From: Gemmatimonadetes bacterium bin94
GTDB lineage: Bacteria > Gemmatimonadota > Gemmatimonadetes > Longimicrobiales > Gaopeijiaceae
Reading direction: 5' to 3'
Length of the DNA: 64,000 bases
NCBI GenBank assembly: GCA_002238865.1
Contig: MPNE01000014.1
Span: 23,799 to 87,798, forward strand
Positions 34,951 through 44,700 of the stretch are shown piece after piece. The position numbers and the translations under genes were made by a program. Every line of letters begins with the position of its first letter. Position 1 is the stretch's first letter. Below the pieces are notes generated by a model. It saw only the letters and a list, made by a program, of their open reading frames with translations, ran no database searches and was not told the origin of the DNA.

Positions 34951-36060
34951 CTATTGCCTGGCCCCGGCATCCCCGCCGGGCGGCCGCCGCAACTTGTAGA
35001 CCCCCACCGTCAGCAGCGGCACCACCACGATCGCCATGAACACGATGCTCATGGCATTGTAGCCCTTGCCGATCAGTTCCACGAGGCCGACCCGCGACAA
35101 CAGATACCCGGCCAGGAGGAGTCCGGCACCCGTAAGCGGACGCAAGCGCCTGGGCATCTCGCGGCCGCGGGCCCGATACACGCTGTTCACCCGTTCGTTG
35201 AATGCGTGGATGAGCCCGGCACCGGTCTCGATGAGCGTCCCGAAGAGGATGACCTGGAAGGTGATCTGGAACGTTCGCGATCCCAGCACCTCGAGCAGAT
35301 GGTTCGCCGGCACGGGACGTTCCAGCACACCCGGGTACTGCCCTGCAAGCGCGAAGTAGAAGAGCAGCCCCGGGATGATCGCGAGCGGCCCCGCGAGCGC
35401 CCCGGCCCACATCGCTTCGCCCCGCCGCCTTATGTGCCGCGTCGCAAACAGCATGGCCGGCACCAGCGAGATCTGCAGCGCCCCGTAGCGCGCCCCGGAC
35501 GAAAACCAGCCGGGCCGCACCTCCCCGGTCCCGAGCGCGGCGCCGATCTGGTCGCCGAAACGGGCGATGCTCCACGCAAACAGGACGAGGTAGGCGCCGT
35601 ACAGCAGGAACGACCACCCCGCGAAGAAGCGCTCGATCGTGGCCGTCCCGCGAAAGACCAGCACCGCGATCGCGAGAAGCAGCCCGACCGCACCGACCCA
35701 TCCCGGAAGCCCGAACGTCTCGGAGAGAAAGGTCCCGCCCGCCGATCCGATCACCGCGACGATCAGGAGGACCGCCGTGAGGTATCCGACCTCGTACAGA
35801 ACCCACCCGCGGCCGAGCAGGTGCTGGAAGTAGGAACGGTAGTCGTAGCTTGCATGCGCGCGCGCAAACTCGAAGCCCACCATGCACGTGACGCTGACCA
35901 GGATCGTCGAGGGTATCATCCCGAGCAGACCGCCGAGAGGACCGTACTCGAGGAAGAACTCGACGAGTTCCCGACCGGTGCCGTAGCCGCCCGCGATGAT
36001 GATCGACTGGAAGACCAGGCCGGGAAGCAGATAGCGCCGGAACCAGGACGGCAACTTCAA
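34951..36060 (-). CDS. YkvI-like polytopic membrane protein
   Basis: About 369 residues with roughly ten transmembrane helices, resembling the YkvI family (distant APC-fold transporters): near the start it reads SIIIAGGYGTGRELVEFF, the position of the unwound first helix. The TTG at 36060 gives a four-base TTGA overlap with the MoaD-like gene, in keeping with the local pattern; the ATG at 36120 is the alternative and would overlap that gene by 64 bases. The transported solute is unknown. It sits between a sulfur-carrier-like protein and an exported amidase. Confidence 0.75.
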   Translation of the reverse strand: MKLPSWFRRYLLPGLVFQSIIIAGGYGTGRELVEFFLEYGPLGGLLGMIPSTILVSVTCMVGFEFARAHASYDYRSYFQHLLGRGWVLYEVGYLTAVLLIVAVIGSAGGTFLSETFGLPGWVGAVGLLLAIAVLVFRGTATIERFFAGWSFLLYGAYLVLFAWSIARFGDQIGAALGTGEVRPGWFSSGARYGALQISLVPAMLFATRHIRRRGEAMWAGALAGPLAIIPGLLFYFALAGQYPGVLERPVPANHLLEVLGSRTFQITFQVILFGTLIETGAGLIHAFNERVNSVYRARGREMPRRLRPLTGAGLLLAGYLLSRVGLVELIGKGYNAMSIVFMAIVVVPLLTVGVYKLRRPPGGDAGARQ

Positions 36061-36335
36061 CCTCCGGAAACGGCTTGCATGAAGAGGACGACGTCCCCGT
36101 CGGACACCGGACCGTCCCATCCGTCCATCCAGCGCGTGTTGGTCCCGTTGTGGAAGCAGAGGACATGCCGGCGAAGGTCGCCCGACTCGTCGAAGAGGTG
36201 GGGCTTCAGGCGGGGTTCCTGTTCGACCAGGTCGGCGAACACGCCGCGCAACGTCTCGCCGGACGCGGAAAACTCACGGACTCCGCCCGTCGCAGGCTCC
36301 AGGAGGGACGGGAGGGTCACGGTCACGGAAGGCAC
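36057..36335 (-). CDS. MoaD/ThiS-family ubiquitin-like sulfur carrier protein
   Basis: 92-residue beta-grasp protein from a GTG at 36335 with GGAG seven bases upstream. It ends in Gly-Gly (MQAVSGG), the tail that MoaD/ThiS proteins need for adenylation and thiocarboxylation; DGDVVLFMQAVSGG is the typical last strand. No moaE, moeB or thiF gene is nearby. It follows the BNR-propeller gene by 67 bases; I recall this pairing from other genomes, which suggests a conserved function other than molybdopterin synthesis (inference). Confidence 0.82.
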   Translation of the reverse strand: MPSVTVTLPSLLEPATGGVREFSASGETLRGVFADLVEQEPRLKPHLFDESGDLRRHVLCFHNGTNTRWMDGWDGPVSDGDVVLFMQAVSGG

Positions 36336-36402
36336 GATGCGCTCCTCGCCCGCCCGCCGGCACGCGGATGGCGGGGCCGCCCGGACACCCTGGCCGACGC
36401 CA

Positions 36403-37464
36403 TCAGTCCACCCACGCGGACACATGCAGGATGCGCGGCAGGACGACCGGCAGATTGGTCCAACTCTCGCCCAGATCGGTGCTGACGTGGAGCGTCCCGG
36501 ACGTTGTGCCCATGTACACGCCACCCGGCTCCAGGTCGTCCACCGACATGGCACCCCTGAGGACGGTCCCGAAGGCATGCGCCGCCGGAAGACCCGCAGA
36601 CGCCGAATGCCAGCTGTCGCCACCGTCGGTGCTGCGCATGACCTTCAGCGCGCCTCCCACCGGAACGCGGTACTGGTCGCTCTCCTGGGGCACGGCAAAG
36701 AGGAACCTGGTTGCCCGGTCGAGCACGATGGGAAAGCCGAAGGCCGAATCGAGCCCGCTCTCGTTGCGTTCCCAGCGCTCGGCGCCGTCCCGGCTCCGAT
36801 ACATGCCGGAGTGGTCCTGCCGGTAGATCACCTCCGGGTCGTCCGGATCCTGCGCCAGGCCGTGAACGCAGTAGCCGATCTCCTTGAACTCCTCGTCCTC
36901 GTGGGCCCAGTACACGCCCCGGTTCTTCGGCACCCAGCTGGCGCCGCCGTCGTCTGTGCGGAAGACGCCGACCGCGGATATCCCGCACCACATCCGCTCG
37001 GGGTTGTCCGGGCTGAACAACATCGCATGGCAGCAGAGGCCGCCCGCGCCGGGCATCCACGCCTCGCGCGTCGCGTGTTCGTTCAGCCCCGTCAGCGGAT
37101 CCCAGGAGTTGCCACCGTCGGTGCTCCTGAAGAGACCCGCGTCCTGCACCCCGGCGTAGAGCGTGCCCCGGTTTTCCGCGAGGGTCCAGATCTGACGGAA
37201 GCGGCTCGGCCCGCCTTCAGGGTACTCGGGCCCACCGGGAAGCTGCTCCCACGTCGAATTATGTACATAATTTCTGTACATATGTATCGCCGGGCCGTAC
37301 ACATCGCTCGCCACCGCCGCCAAGAACCGCCCGTCGGGGAGACGCAGCCCCGCCGTCACCTTCCATCCCTTCAGGAAGGGTCCCGCCACCTCCCAATCCC
37401 GCCGGTTCCCGCTGGTGACCCAGAAGCCACCTTTCGCCGTCCCCACCAGGACCCTCACACCCAT
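36403..37464 (-). CDS. BNR/sialidase-like beta-propeller protein
   Basis: 353 residues with no signal peptide, made of BNR/Asp-box repeats: STDGGNSW, RTDDGGASW, RSRDGAERW, RSTDGGDSW and VSTDLGESW. This is the fold of sialidases and photosystem assembly factor YCF48, but the catalytic Arg/Glu/Tyr set of sialidases is not evident, so an enzymatic role is doubtful. One blade near residues 62-71 is unusual: it reads MYRNYVHNS and is encoded by a very AT-rich stretch. It leads a minus-strand unit with the MoaD-like carrier, YkvI-like transporter and amidase. Confidence 0.82.
   Translation of the reverse strand: MGVRVLVGTAKGGFWVTSGNRRDWEVAGPFLKGWKVTAGLRLPDGRFLAAVASDVYGPAIHMYRNYVHNSTWEQLPGGPEYPEGGPSRFRQIWTLAENRGTLYAGVQDAGLFRSTDGGNSWDPLTGLNEHATREAWMPGAGGLCCHAMLFSPDNPERMWCGISAVGVFRTDDGGASWVPKNRGVYWAHEDEEFKEIGYCVHGLAQDPDDPEVIYRQDHSGMYRSRDGAERWERNESGLDSAFGFPIVLDRATRFLFAVPQESDQYRVPVGGALKVMRSTDGGDSWHSASAGLPAAHAFGTVLRGAMSVDDLEPGGVYMGTTSGTLHVSTDLGESWTNLPVVLPRILHVSAWVD
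37257..37272. repeat. 16-bp perfect AT-rich palindrome inside the BNR gene
   Basis: AATTATGTACATAATT is self-complementary over 16 bases; a second GTACATA core follows at 37277-37283. It falls in coding sequence of a strongly G+C-rich gene and coincides with the atypical residues MYRNYVHNS. Confidence 0.6.
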
Positions 37465-37573
37465 CCACGCTCTCCTTGCCTGTCAGCACTCACGTTCCGG
37501 CGCGGCGCACCGGCCATCAGTTCACGGACTGCTATACTTGGACGGCACCCCACACACCCGTCAAGTTGGCACG

Positions 37574-37999
37574 ATGAACGACCCCCGCCCCGTCATCCTC
37601 TTCGACGGCGTCTGCAACCTTTGCAACGCCTCGGTGCGGTGGGTCCTCAGACACGACTCCCGCAAGCGGTTCGACTTCGCTTCCCTGCAATCCGGCACCG
37701 CACGGCGACTCCTCGCCGCTGCCGGCGCGCCCGCACCCGGCTCCCTCCCCGACGCGATCGTCCTGATCGACCAGGGCGGGGTTCACACCGGTTCGGCCGC
37801 GGCCACCAGGATCGCCCGGCAGTTGCGGTTCCCGCATTCGCTCCTCGGCCTGGGCGCCGCCCTTCCTGCCTGGCTCCGCGACCCCGTCTACCGCTTCGTC
37901 GCCCGCAACCGCTACCGCTGGTTCGGCCGCCGTGAACGCTGCGAACTCCTCCAGCCCGACCACGCCCACCGCTTCCTCGACGCTCACGAGCTTAACTGA
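37574..37999 (+). CDS. DCC-family thiol-disulfide oxidoreductase-like protein
   Basis: 141-residue protein of the DCC family (DUF393), thioredoxin-like. The defining DxxCxxC motif is DGVCNLCN with Asp11, Cys14 and Cys17; a later FVARNRYRWFG block is also typical. Members are predicted thiol-disulfide oxidoreductases, little studied. It is monocistronic, starts 109 bases from the divergent BNR gene and ends 9 bases before the end of the convergent ATPase gene. Confidence 0.88.
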   Translation: MNDPRPVILFDGVCNLCNASVRWVLRHDSRKRFDFASLQSGTARRLLAAAGAPAPGSLPDAIVLIDQGGVHTGSAAATRIARQLRFPHSLLGLGAALPAWLRDPVYRFVARNRYRWFGRRERCELLQPDHAHRFLDAHELN

Positions 38000-38008
38000 C
38001 GCGGGTAC

Positions 38009-39178
38009 TCACACGCGGCCCGCACCCGGCACAAGGTCACCTTCCCGGAGGCGCTGCACGAACGTGTCGGCCGGTACGACGTCGATCCCGTCGCGGGTCC
38101 GGCGCGGCCGCGGCTCCAGGCAGACGATCATGCGCCGCTTCACGGGGTGCTCCGTCGCCAGGCTCCGCAGGCCTTTGAGGTGTTGCCGGGTGACCGCCGC
38201 GGTTGCCTTCGCCTCGATGGCCAGCACCATGTCGCCGATGATGAAGTCGACCTCGATCCCGCTCGGGAGGCGCCAGTACGAAAGTTCTTCGTCGAAGTCG
38301 CGATATCCGAGGAGGGCGGAGAGCTCGTGACAGACCCAGTTCTCGAAGGCCTTGCCGTAGAGTTCGGAGCGGGGCAGGACGGCTCCGCGCCGGGCCAGCC
38401 GGTTTACGACCCCGACATCGGCAAAGTAGAACTTCGGCGCCCCGATGACCCGTCGTTTTCGGCGCTTGCGGTATGCGGGCAGCCAGCGGGCAAGCAGGGT
38501 GTCTTCCAGGATCCCGAAATATGCCTTGGCCGTCGGATTGGAAACACCGCATTCGCGGGCGACATTCGAGAAGTTGACCATCTCGCAGTCGCTCAGCGCC
38601 GCCACGTCCAGAAAGCGCGAGAAGGCCGGCAGGTTGCGCACCAGGCCCTCGGCGGCGACTTCTTCCCGCAGGTAGTCGGCAATGTACGAGTCGAGCAGTT
38701 GACGCGGCCGGCTCGCCTGGTAGATCCGGGGCAGGTAGCCCCGGTTGAGCAACCGGTCGAGGTCGAAGTCGCTCCCGAGCTCTCCGGCGGTGACGCCACG
38801 CAACTCGTAGCGCACGGCCCGGCCGCCGAGCAGGTTGGCGCCGCCGCGACGCACCTTTCGCGCGCTCGATCCGCAGAGGGCGAAGTGGAGTCCCCGGTTT
38901 TCCATGAGCCAGTGCACCTCGTCGAGGAGAGCCGGGACCTTCTGGACCTCGTCAATGACGATCTGGCGCCCGGGATCAGGTGCCTCCGCCTCGACTTCCT
39001 GGCGCAGCAGTTCAGGCCGGGTAGCGTAGCGGCGGAACTCATCGCTCTTCAGAAGGTCGATCCAGTGCCCGTCCGGGTAGCAGCGGCGCAGGAGCGTGCT
39101 CTTGCCCGCCTGGCGGGGCCCCCAGAGAAAGAAGGTCTCCTCGCCGGAGGGCGGCAATATCAGTGATCGATTGAACAT
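38009..39178 (-). CDS. AAA-family ATPase with DUF4143 domain (second copy)
   Basis: 389 residues from the ATG at 39178. Walker A is GPRQAGKST at 20-28 (Lys26) and Walker B IVIDEVQ with Asp76-Glu77. The C-terminal part carries SGIEVDFIIGD and LAIEAKATA, matching the nuclease-like (PD-(D/E)xK) end of DUF4143. An in-frame ATG 186 bases earlier exists, but the family starts at the chosen Met, and a perfect inverted repeat lies just before it. It is clearly a separate lineage from the copy at 4932-6113. Biological role unknown; related genes often move between genomes. Confidence 0.85.
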   Translation of the reverse strand: MFNRSLILPPSGEETFFLWGPRQAGKSTLLRRCYPDGHWIDLLKSDEFRRYATRPELLRQEVEAEAPDPGRQIVIDEVQKVPALLDEVHWLMENRGLHFALCGSSARKVRRGGANLLGGRAVRYELRGVTAGELGSDFDLDRLLNRGYLPRIYQASRPRQLLDSYIADYLREEVAAEGLVRNLPAFSRFLDVAALSDCEMVNFSNVARECGVSNPTAKAYFGILEDTLLARWLPAYRKRRKRRVIGAPKFYFADVGVVNRLARRGAVLPRSELYGKAFENWVCHELSALLGYRDFDEELSYWRLPSGIEVDFIIGDMVLAIEAKATAAVTRQHLKGLRSLATEHPVKRRMIVCLEPRPRRTRDGIDVVPADTFVQRLREGDLVPGAGRV

Positions 39179-39202
39179 GAATATCAAGGTATCATGATAT
39201 TC
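39179..39202 (-). promoter_or_regulatory. Perfect 8-bp inverted repeat touching the ATPase start codon
   Basis: GAATATCA at 39179-39186 and TGATATTC at 39195-39202 flank eight bases; an ATCATGAT palindrome overlaps the right arm. It abuts the ATG at 39178-39176 and is AT-rich in a G+C-rich region. It may be an operator or a translation-blocking hairpin for the ATPase gene (inference). Confidence 0.45.
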
Positions 39203-39411
39203 TGAAGTATGGTATCCCGATTTCCCACTCATCAGGCGGTCGCTGGCCAACGTGGGCCACAGCTCCGCACCGTCCCAATCCGACATGCCGGCGTCCCTGG
39301 TTTTGCCGCGGAAACGTCGGGCAAACATGCCGGCCCGTTGCCGCCACCCGGTCTCGGGAATCAATTTGAGCAGTTGCGATCAACCCGACCCTATTGCCAA
39401 GGAGCCCCGAA

Positions 39412-39948
39412 ATGATCCGACGTACACCCATCGCCCTACTCTTCCTCGCCGCCGCGCTCTTCGCCGCGCCCGCCAGCGCCCAGCACACCCCCGACTTCCG
39501 CGCCGAGTTCGAGGGGCAGTTCGAAGCGTCGGCCAGGAAGCTGGTCGCGCTGGCCGAGGCGATGCCGGCCGAGTCCTACTCGTGGCAGCCCATGGAGGGC
39601 GTCGCCAGCGTGGCGAAGGCCTACATGCACATCGCCAGGTACAACTACATGTACCCGCACCTGAACCTGGGAGTCGCGCCGCCGGACGGGATGGACTACC
39701 AGTCGCTGGAAGACGCGGTCACCGGGAAGGACGAGGTGGTGAGGATCCTCGCCGCGTCCATGGATCATGTGCGCGGGGTGGTGGACGGGATGTCGGACGC
39801 CGACCTGGCGGCGCCGGTCGAGCTGTACGGGCGTGAGGTGGCGAGCTGGGCGGTGCTGCTGCAGCTCATCACCCACATGAACGAGCACCTCGGCCAGGAG
39901 ATCGCGTACGCCCGCATGAACGGGGTGGTGCCGCCCTGGTCGAGTTAG
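39412..39948 (+). CDS. Exported DinB-family protein
   Basis: 178-residue DinB/YfiT-like four-helix-bundle protein with a signal peptide (LLFLAAALFAAPASAQ). AAGGAG at 39399-39404 supports the ATG at 39412. The metal-binding His pattern is present as YMHIARYNYMY and LITHMNEHLGQEIAYARM. Some DinB relatives are thiol transferases, but this one is exported and its substrate is unknown. It ends 13 bases before the multicopper oxidase gene and is likely co-transcribed. Confidence 0.85.
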   Translation: MIRRTPIALLFLAAALFAAPASAQHTPDFRAEFEGQFEASARKLVALAEAMPAESYSWQPMEGVASVAKAYMHIARYNYMYPHLNLGVAPPDGMDYQSLEDAVTGKDEVVRILAASMDHVRGVVDGMSDADLAAPVELYGREVASWAVLLQLITHMNEHLGQEIAYARMNGVVPPWSS

Positions 39949-39961
39949 GGCCGAAACCGCG

Positions 39962-41734
39962 ATGACCGCCACGCCGCGCCGGCGAGTCGCCCTCGCGACG
40001 CTCCTGTTCGCCGCTGGGCCAACCCCCGCCCTCGCCGCCCCCCAGGACACCACCCGGGCCGCGGGCATGAACATGATGATGTCCACGGACTCTGTGAGAG
40101 GGTCCGGCGACATGATCATGACCATGCTGCGCAACCCCATGCTGCCGGGCCTGCGGGAGGTAAGCCCATCAGTCGACCCGTTCCTGCCGGGCGAAGGCGT
40201 CGATACGGCGTCCCTGGCCTGGGCCACGCCGCGCGAAATCCTCCACGTTGCCGACGGCGACACCGTCGCCCTCGAGGCCCGCATCGTGAAGCGCAGGATC
40301 GGCGGGCGCACCTTCGTCATGTACGGCTTCAACGGCCAGTACCCCGGACCGCTGCTCCGCGTCGGGCAGCACTCGCGCATCGTGGTCCGCTTCACCAACT
40401 CGATCGACCTGCCGTCCACCATCCACTGGCACGGCCTCCGCCTCGAAAACCGTTTCGACGGCGTGCCAGGTGTCACTCAGGAAGCGGTTTCTCCCGGCGA
40501 GACCTTCGTCTACGAGGTCGTCTTCCCCGACGCGGGCCTCTACTGGTACCACCCGCACGTACGCGAGGACATCCAGCAGGACGGCGGCCTCTACGGCAAC
40601 ATGATGGTCGACCCGGTGCGGGAGGACTACTTCGGGCCGGCCAGCCGGGAGGAGTTCGTCATGGTGGACGACCTCCTGGTGGACGGCGACGAGCTTCTGC
40701 CGTACGGGAGGGACGCCGCCAACTTCACGATCATGGGGCGCTTCGGGAACGTCATGCTGGTCAATGGCGAAGAGCGCTACGGACTGACCGTCGACCGGGG
40801 CGAGGTGGTGCGGTTCTTCGTCACCAACGTGTCCAACTCTCGCACCTACAACCTGAGCTTCGCCGGCCACGCGATGAAGCTGGTCGCGACCGATCTGTCC
40901 CGCTTCCAGCGTGAGATGATGGTGGAGTCGCTCGTTATCGCCCCGGCCGAGCGGTACGTCGTGGAAGTGCGGTTCGCCGACGCCGGGACCTTCGCCCTCC
41001 TCAACCAGGTCCAGGTCGTAGACCACATGCGTGGCGAGTTCCATGCGGCGGTCGACACCCTGGGCGCAGTCACTGTGACAGATGACATGACAGATAATGC
41101 CGAGAATCTGACGACGAGTCATCGGGCGCTGCGGAGCGATCCGATGCTGGAGGTTGAATTGGACAGATTCCGCCCATTATTTGACCGAGAGGCCGACAAA
41201 GAGCTGCTCTTGACCGTGGACATCGAAGGACTGCCGATCATCGTCCAGCAGTTCATCTCGATTGACACAATCTACCGGCCCCCGGTCGAGTGGACCGACG
41301 GCATGCCCAACATGAACTGGCTGTCGACGTCGAACGAGGTGCGGTGGATCCTGCGCGACGTCACCGGCCGCGGCCCGGATGGAACCGGCACCGGCGACGC
41401 CCCTGGCGATGCCCCGGGTGACGCCCCGGAGAACGCCGGGATCGACTGGCGTTTCCGGCTTGGCGACGTGGTGAAGATCCGGCTGCGCAACGACGCGGAT
41501 GCGTTTCACCCGATGCACCATCCGATTCATTTGCACGGGCAGCGGTTTCTGGTGCTGTCGCGCGATGGGGTCGAGAACCGTAATCTTGCCTGGAAGGACA
41601 CGGTCCTCGTCCCCGTGGGGTCGACGGTGGATCTGCTGATGGAGGCGTCGAATCCGGGGGAGTGGATGATCCACTGCCACATTGCGGAGCACCTGGACGC
41701 CGGGATGATGGGGTCGTTTACGGTGGTGCCGTGA
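39962..41734 (+). CDS. Multicopper oxidase (laccase/CueO-like)
   Basis: 590-residue exported multicopper oxidase. All four copper motifs are visible: HWHG (155-158), HPH (197-199), HPMHHPIHLHG (516-526) and HCHIAEHLDAGMM (571 onward) with an axial Met candidate, so type 1 and the trinuclear site look intact. A Met-rich stretch (MNMMMST; MIMTML; near residues 36-60) follows the signal peptide, as in proteins that handle Cu(I). A GDAP triple repeat forms a loop near 478-489. It may oxidise Cu(I), Mn(II) or phenolics; the sequence does not decide. Confidence 0.93.
   Translation: MTATPRRRVALATLLFAAGPTPALAAPQDTTRAAGMNMMMSTDSVRGSGDMIMTMLRNPMLPGLREVSPSVDPFLPGEGVDTASLAWATPREILHVADGDTVALEARIVKRRIGGRTFVMYGFNGQYPGPLLRVGQHSRIVVRFTNSIDLPSTIHWHGLRLENRFDGVPGVTQEAVSPGETFVYEVVFPDAGLYWYHPHVREDIQQDGGLYGNMMVDPVREDYFGPASREEFVMVDDLLVDGDELLPYGRDAANFTIMGRFGNVMLVNGEERYGLTVDRGEVVRFFVTNVSNSRTYNLSFAGHAMKLVATDLSRFQREMMVESLVIAPAERYVVEVRFADAGTFALLNQVQVVDHMRGEFHAAVDTLGAVTVTDDMTDNAENLTTSHRALRSDPMLEVELDRFRPLFDREADKELLLTVDIEGLPIIVQQFISIDTIYRPPVEWTDGMPNMNWLSTSNEVRWILRDVTGRGPDGTGTGDAPGDAPGDAPENAGIDWRFRLGDVVKIRLRNDADAFHPMHHPIHLHGQRFLVLSRDGVENRNLAWKDTVLVPVGSTVDLLMEASNPGEWMIHCHIAEHLDAGMMGSFTVVP
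41393..41428 (+). repeat. Three 12-bp repeats encoding Gly-Asp-Ala-Pro in the multicopper oxidase
   Basis: Three consecutive codon sets encode GDAP-GDAP-GDAP between cupredoxin domains. The copies differ at third positions, so the array is not recent. It probably forms a flexible surface loop. Confidence 0.6.
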
Positions 41735-41794
41735 CGAAGTCCGGTCCCCGAGAAAGGCTTGAATGGTATGCCACGTGATCCGGGAAGGTCATCC

Positions 41795-44700
41795 ATGAGA
41801 ACCAGCGTCACTCGCGCAGCCCTGTGCGGCGCCACGTTGCTTTCACTCTCGTTGACGGGGATCGCGACTGCGCTCCTCGCCCAGGAAGCGGAGCCGGAGG
41901 ACTCTGCCAACGCGCTGCCCCTGAAGCCGGGGCGCACCATCTCCTTCACGACGGACGAGGGCACCTGGATCAACCTCGACGTGTCGCCTGACGGGCAGGA
42001 GATCGTCTTCGATCTCGTGGGAGACCTCTATCTGCTGCCGATGGAAGGTGGCGAGGCGCGGCGAATCACCAGCGGAATGGCGTGGGACGACATGGCGCGC
42101 TTCTCGCCCGACGGCAAACAGATCGCCTTCATTTCCGACCGGAGCGGGAGCGACAACCTCTGGCTGATCGGGCGAGACGGCACGGGCCTTCGCGCGATCA
42201 CCACAGAGGTGGACTTCACCCTGAGTTCGCCCGCGTTCACGCCCGACGGCGAATACATCGTCGCCCGGCGCTTCGGCTCCTATCCGACCCCAGAGAACTA
42301 CCTGACCAACGTGCCGCTCTGGATGTATCACGTGGAGATCGGCAAGGGTTTCGAGATCTATCCCAAGGATGGAGACAGGACCACGAACACCGGCCCGGCT
42401 TTCTCTCCTGATGGCACCCTGATGTACTTCAGCAGCCACGCCGGAGGATACGCCGGCGAGCAGGTGACCCAGTACCAGGTCATGGAGATGAACCGATCCA
42501 CTGGAGAGGCTCGCAGGATCACCTCCGGATATGGGGGCGGGCTGCGGCCGATCGCGTCCCCGGATGGAAGGTACCTGGTCTACGCCACCCGCAGGGACGC
42601 GGTCACGGCGCTTCGTATCCGCGACCTCCACACCATGGAGGAGGAGTGGCTGGTGGCGTCCATGCAACGGGACGACCAGGAGGGCTACGCCCCGAACGAC
42701 ATCCTGCCCGGCTACGCCTTCACGCCCGACTCGCGGGCCGTCGTCTTCACGGGGGACGGCAAGATCAAGCGGGTGGACGTGGCCACCAGGGAGGTCTCGG
42801 TAATCCCGTTCACCGCCCGGGTCGAGCAGGACGCGGTGCCGCGGCTCATGGTCGAGCAGCGTATCGACGACGGTCCGCTGCCGGTTCGGCAACTCCAGTG
42901 GACGAACCAGTCGCCCGACGGCAGGTGGCTAACCTTCACCGCCGTAGGCAAGGCGTGGGTTGCCGAGCTGGGAGGGGGCGCGCCGCGCCGCCTTACCGAC
43001 AGCCAGCTCCGCGAGTACGCGCCAGCCTTCTCGCCCGATGGACGATGGATCGCCTTTGTCGCACGCTCCGACGCCGAGGGTGCCAAGCTCGTGCGGGTGC
43101 CGGCGGACGGTGGATCAGCCGTCGAACTGACACCCCCGGGCGGAGAATACGCCGGGTTCAGCTGGTCGCCCGGGAGCGACAGGATCGTCTACGTGGGTCG
43201 GCGTCACGCATCCCCGACCTGCCGGGGATGCGGCCGGAACAAGGTGGCCTGGATCTCGGCCGAGGGCGGAGACGAGCATCGGATTCTGGACAGCGTTCCC
43301 TCGGGAATGACCGTACCGCAGGTGGTCGCCACGGCCCGGGACGGCGAGCGGGTCTACTTCACCGAGATGGGCCCGCGCGGTCCCGCGGTAACCTTCGCCG
43401 CAGCCCCGCCTCGGCATCTCGTCTCGATCAGGTTCGACGGGACCGACAAGCGTACCCACGCGAAGCTCTCGAACTCAACCGGCCAGCTCAGCCTCAGCGA
43501 TGCCCGCCCCTCTCCTGACGGCAAATGGCTCCTCGTCATCGACCGGGAGAACGCCTACGTCTCGCAACTGCCGGAGGTCGGCGACGGTGTGGACATCAAC
43601 CTGGCCGCCGCATCGGTGCCCCTGACGCAGCTCACCAGCGAAGGCGCCAACACGATTGGCTGGGCGGACGGCGGCCGCACCGTCACATGGGGCTTCGTGA
43701 ATCACTTCCACCGTGCATCGCTCGAGAGCGTGCTCGCGGCGGACTCGGTCGGCGGCTTCGAGTCCGAGCACTTCGAGATCGCCCTGAGCGTGCCTCGCGC
43801 CATCCCGCGGGGGAAGCTCTACCTGCAGGGCGCGCGCATCATCACGATGCGGGGTGACGAGGTGATCGGGGAGGGGGACATCCTGATCGAGAACAACCGA
43901 ATCGCCGCGGTGGGCCCCTCGTCGAGCATGGACCCGCCGCCGGACGCCCAGGTGATGGATGTACGGGGCAAGACCATCGTCCCGGGCTTCATCGACATTC
44001 ACGCCCACCCGTCGACGGGCGCCGCCATCGTGCCCGACGAAGGCTGGAACATCGCCAGCCACCTCGCCTACGGGGTTACGACGACGCGCAACCCGAGCGG
44101 CGGCCGGGGCTCCTTCTGGTGGCAAGAGCTGATCGAGGCCGGCGAGGTCGTGGGCCCACGCGTCTATGCCACCGCAAATCCATTCACCACGAACAACGTC
44201 AACATCAAGAGCTACGAGGACGCGCTCCGGGCAGTTCGCCGATACAAGGAGCAGGGTGCCCACTCGATCAAGCAGTATCTCCAGCCTCGGCGAATCCAGC
44301 GTCAGTGGGTCAGGATGGCGGGTGAGGAGGTCAACATCACCGTCACCAACGAAGGCGCCGGAGATCTCAAGGCCGACTTCACAATGGCGCTGGACGGCTT
44401 CAGCGGTATCGAGCACAGCCTGGGCATCGTCCCTCTGTACAAGGACGCGATCGAGGTCTTCGCGCAGTCGGGCATCACCTACACGCCGACGCTGATCGTG
44501 GGGTATGGCGGTCCCGCGGGCGAAGGGTACTGGCGTGCGCGGTGGAATATGCATGACGACGAAAAGCTCCGGCGCTTCACGCCGCACCAGTCGCTGGACA
44601 ACGAGTGGCGCCGCAAGACGGTCATCGTGGAGGAGGACTACATCATCCCGTTGATCGCGCGGGGAGTTCGGGACATCGTGCGCGCCGGGGGCCAGGCCGG

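Noticed and set aside
34702..37935. A very long plus-strand open frame across the amidase, YkvI, MoaD and BNR genes
   Set aside because: Its translation is Arg/Pro/His-rich low-complexity sequence without motifs, opposite to clear genes; it is a by-product of high G+C codon use.
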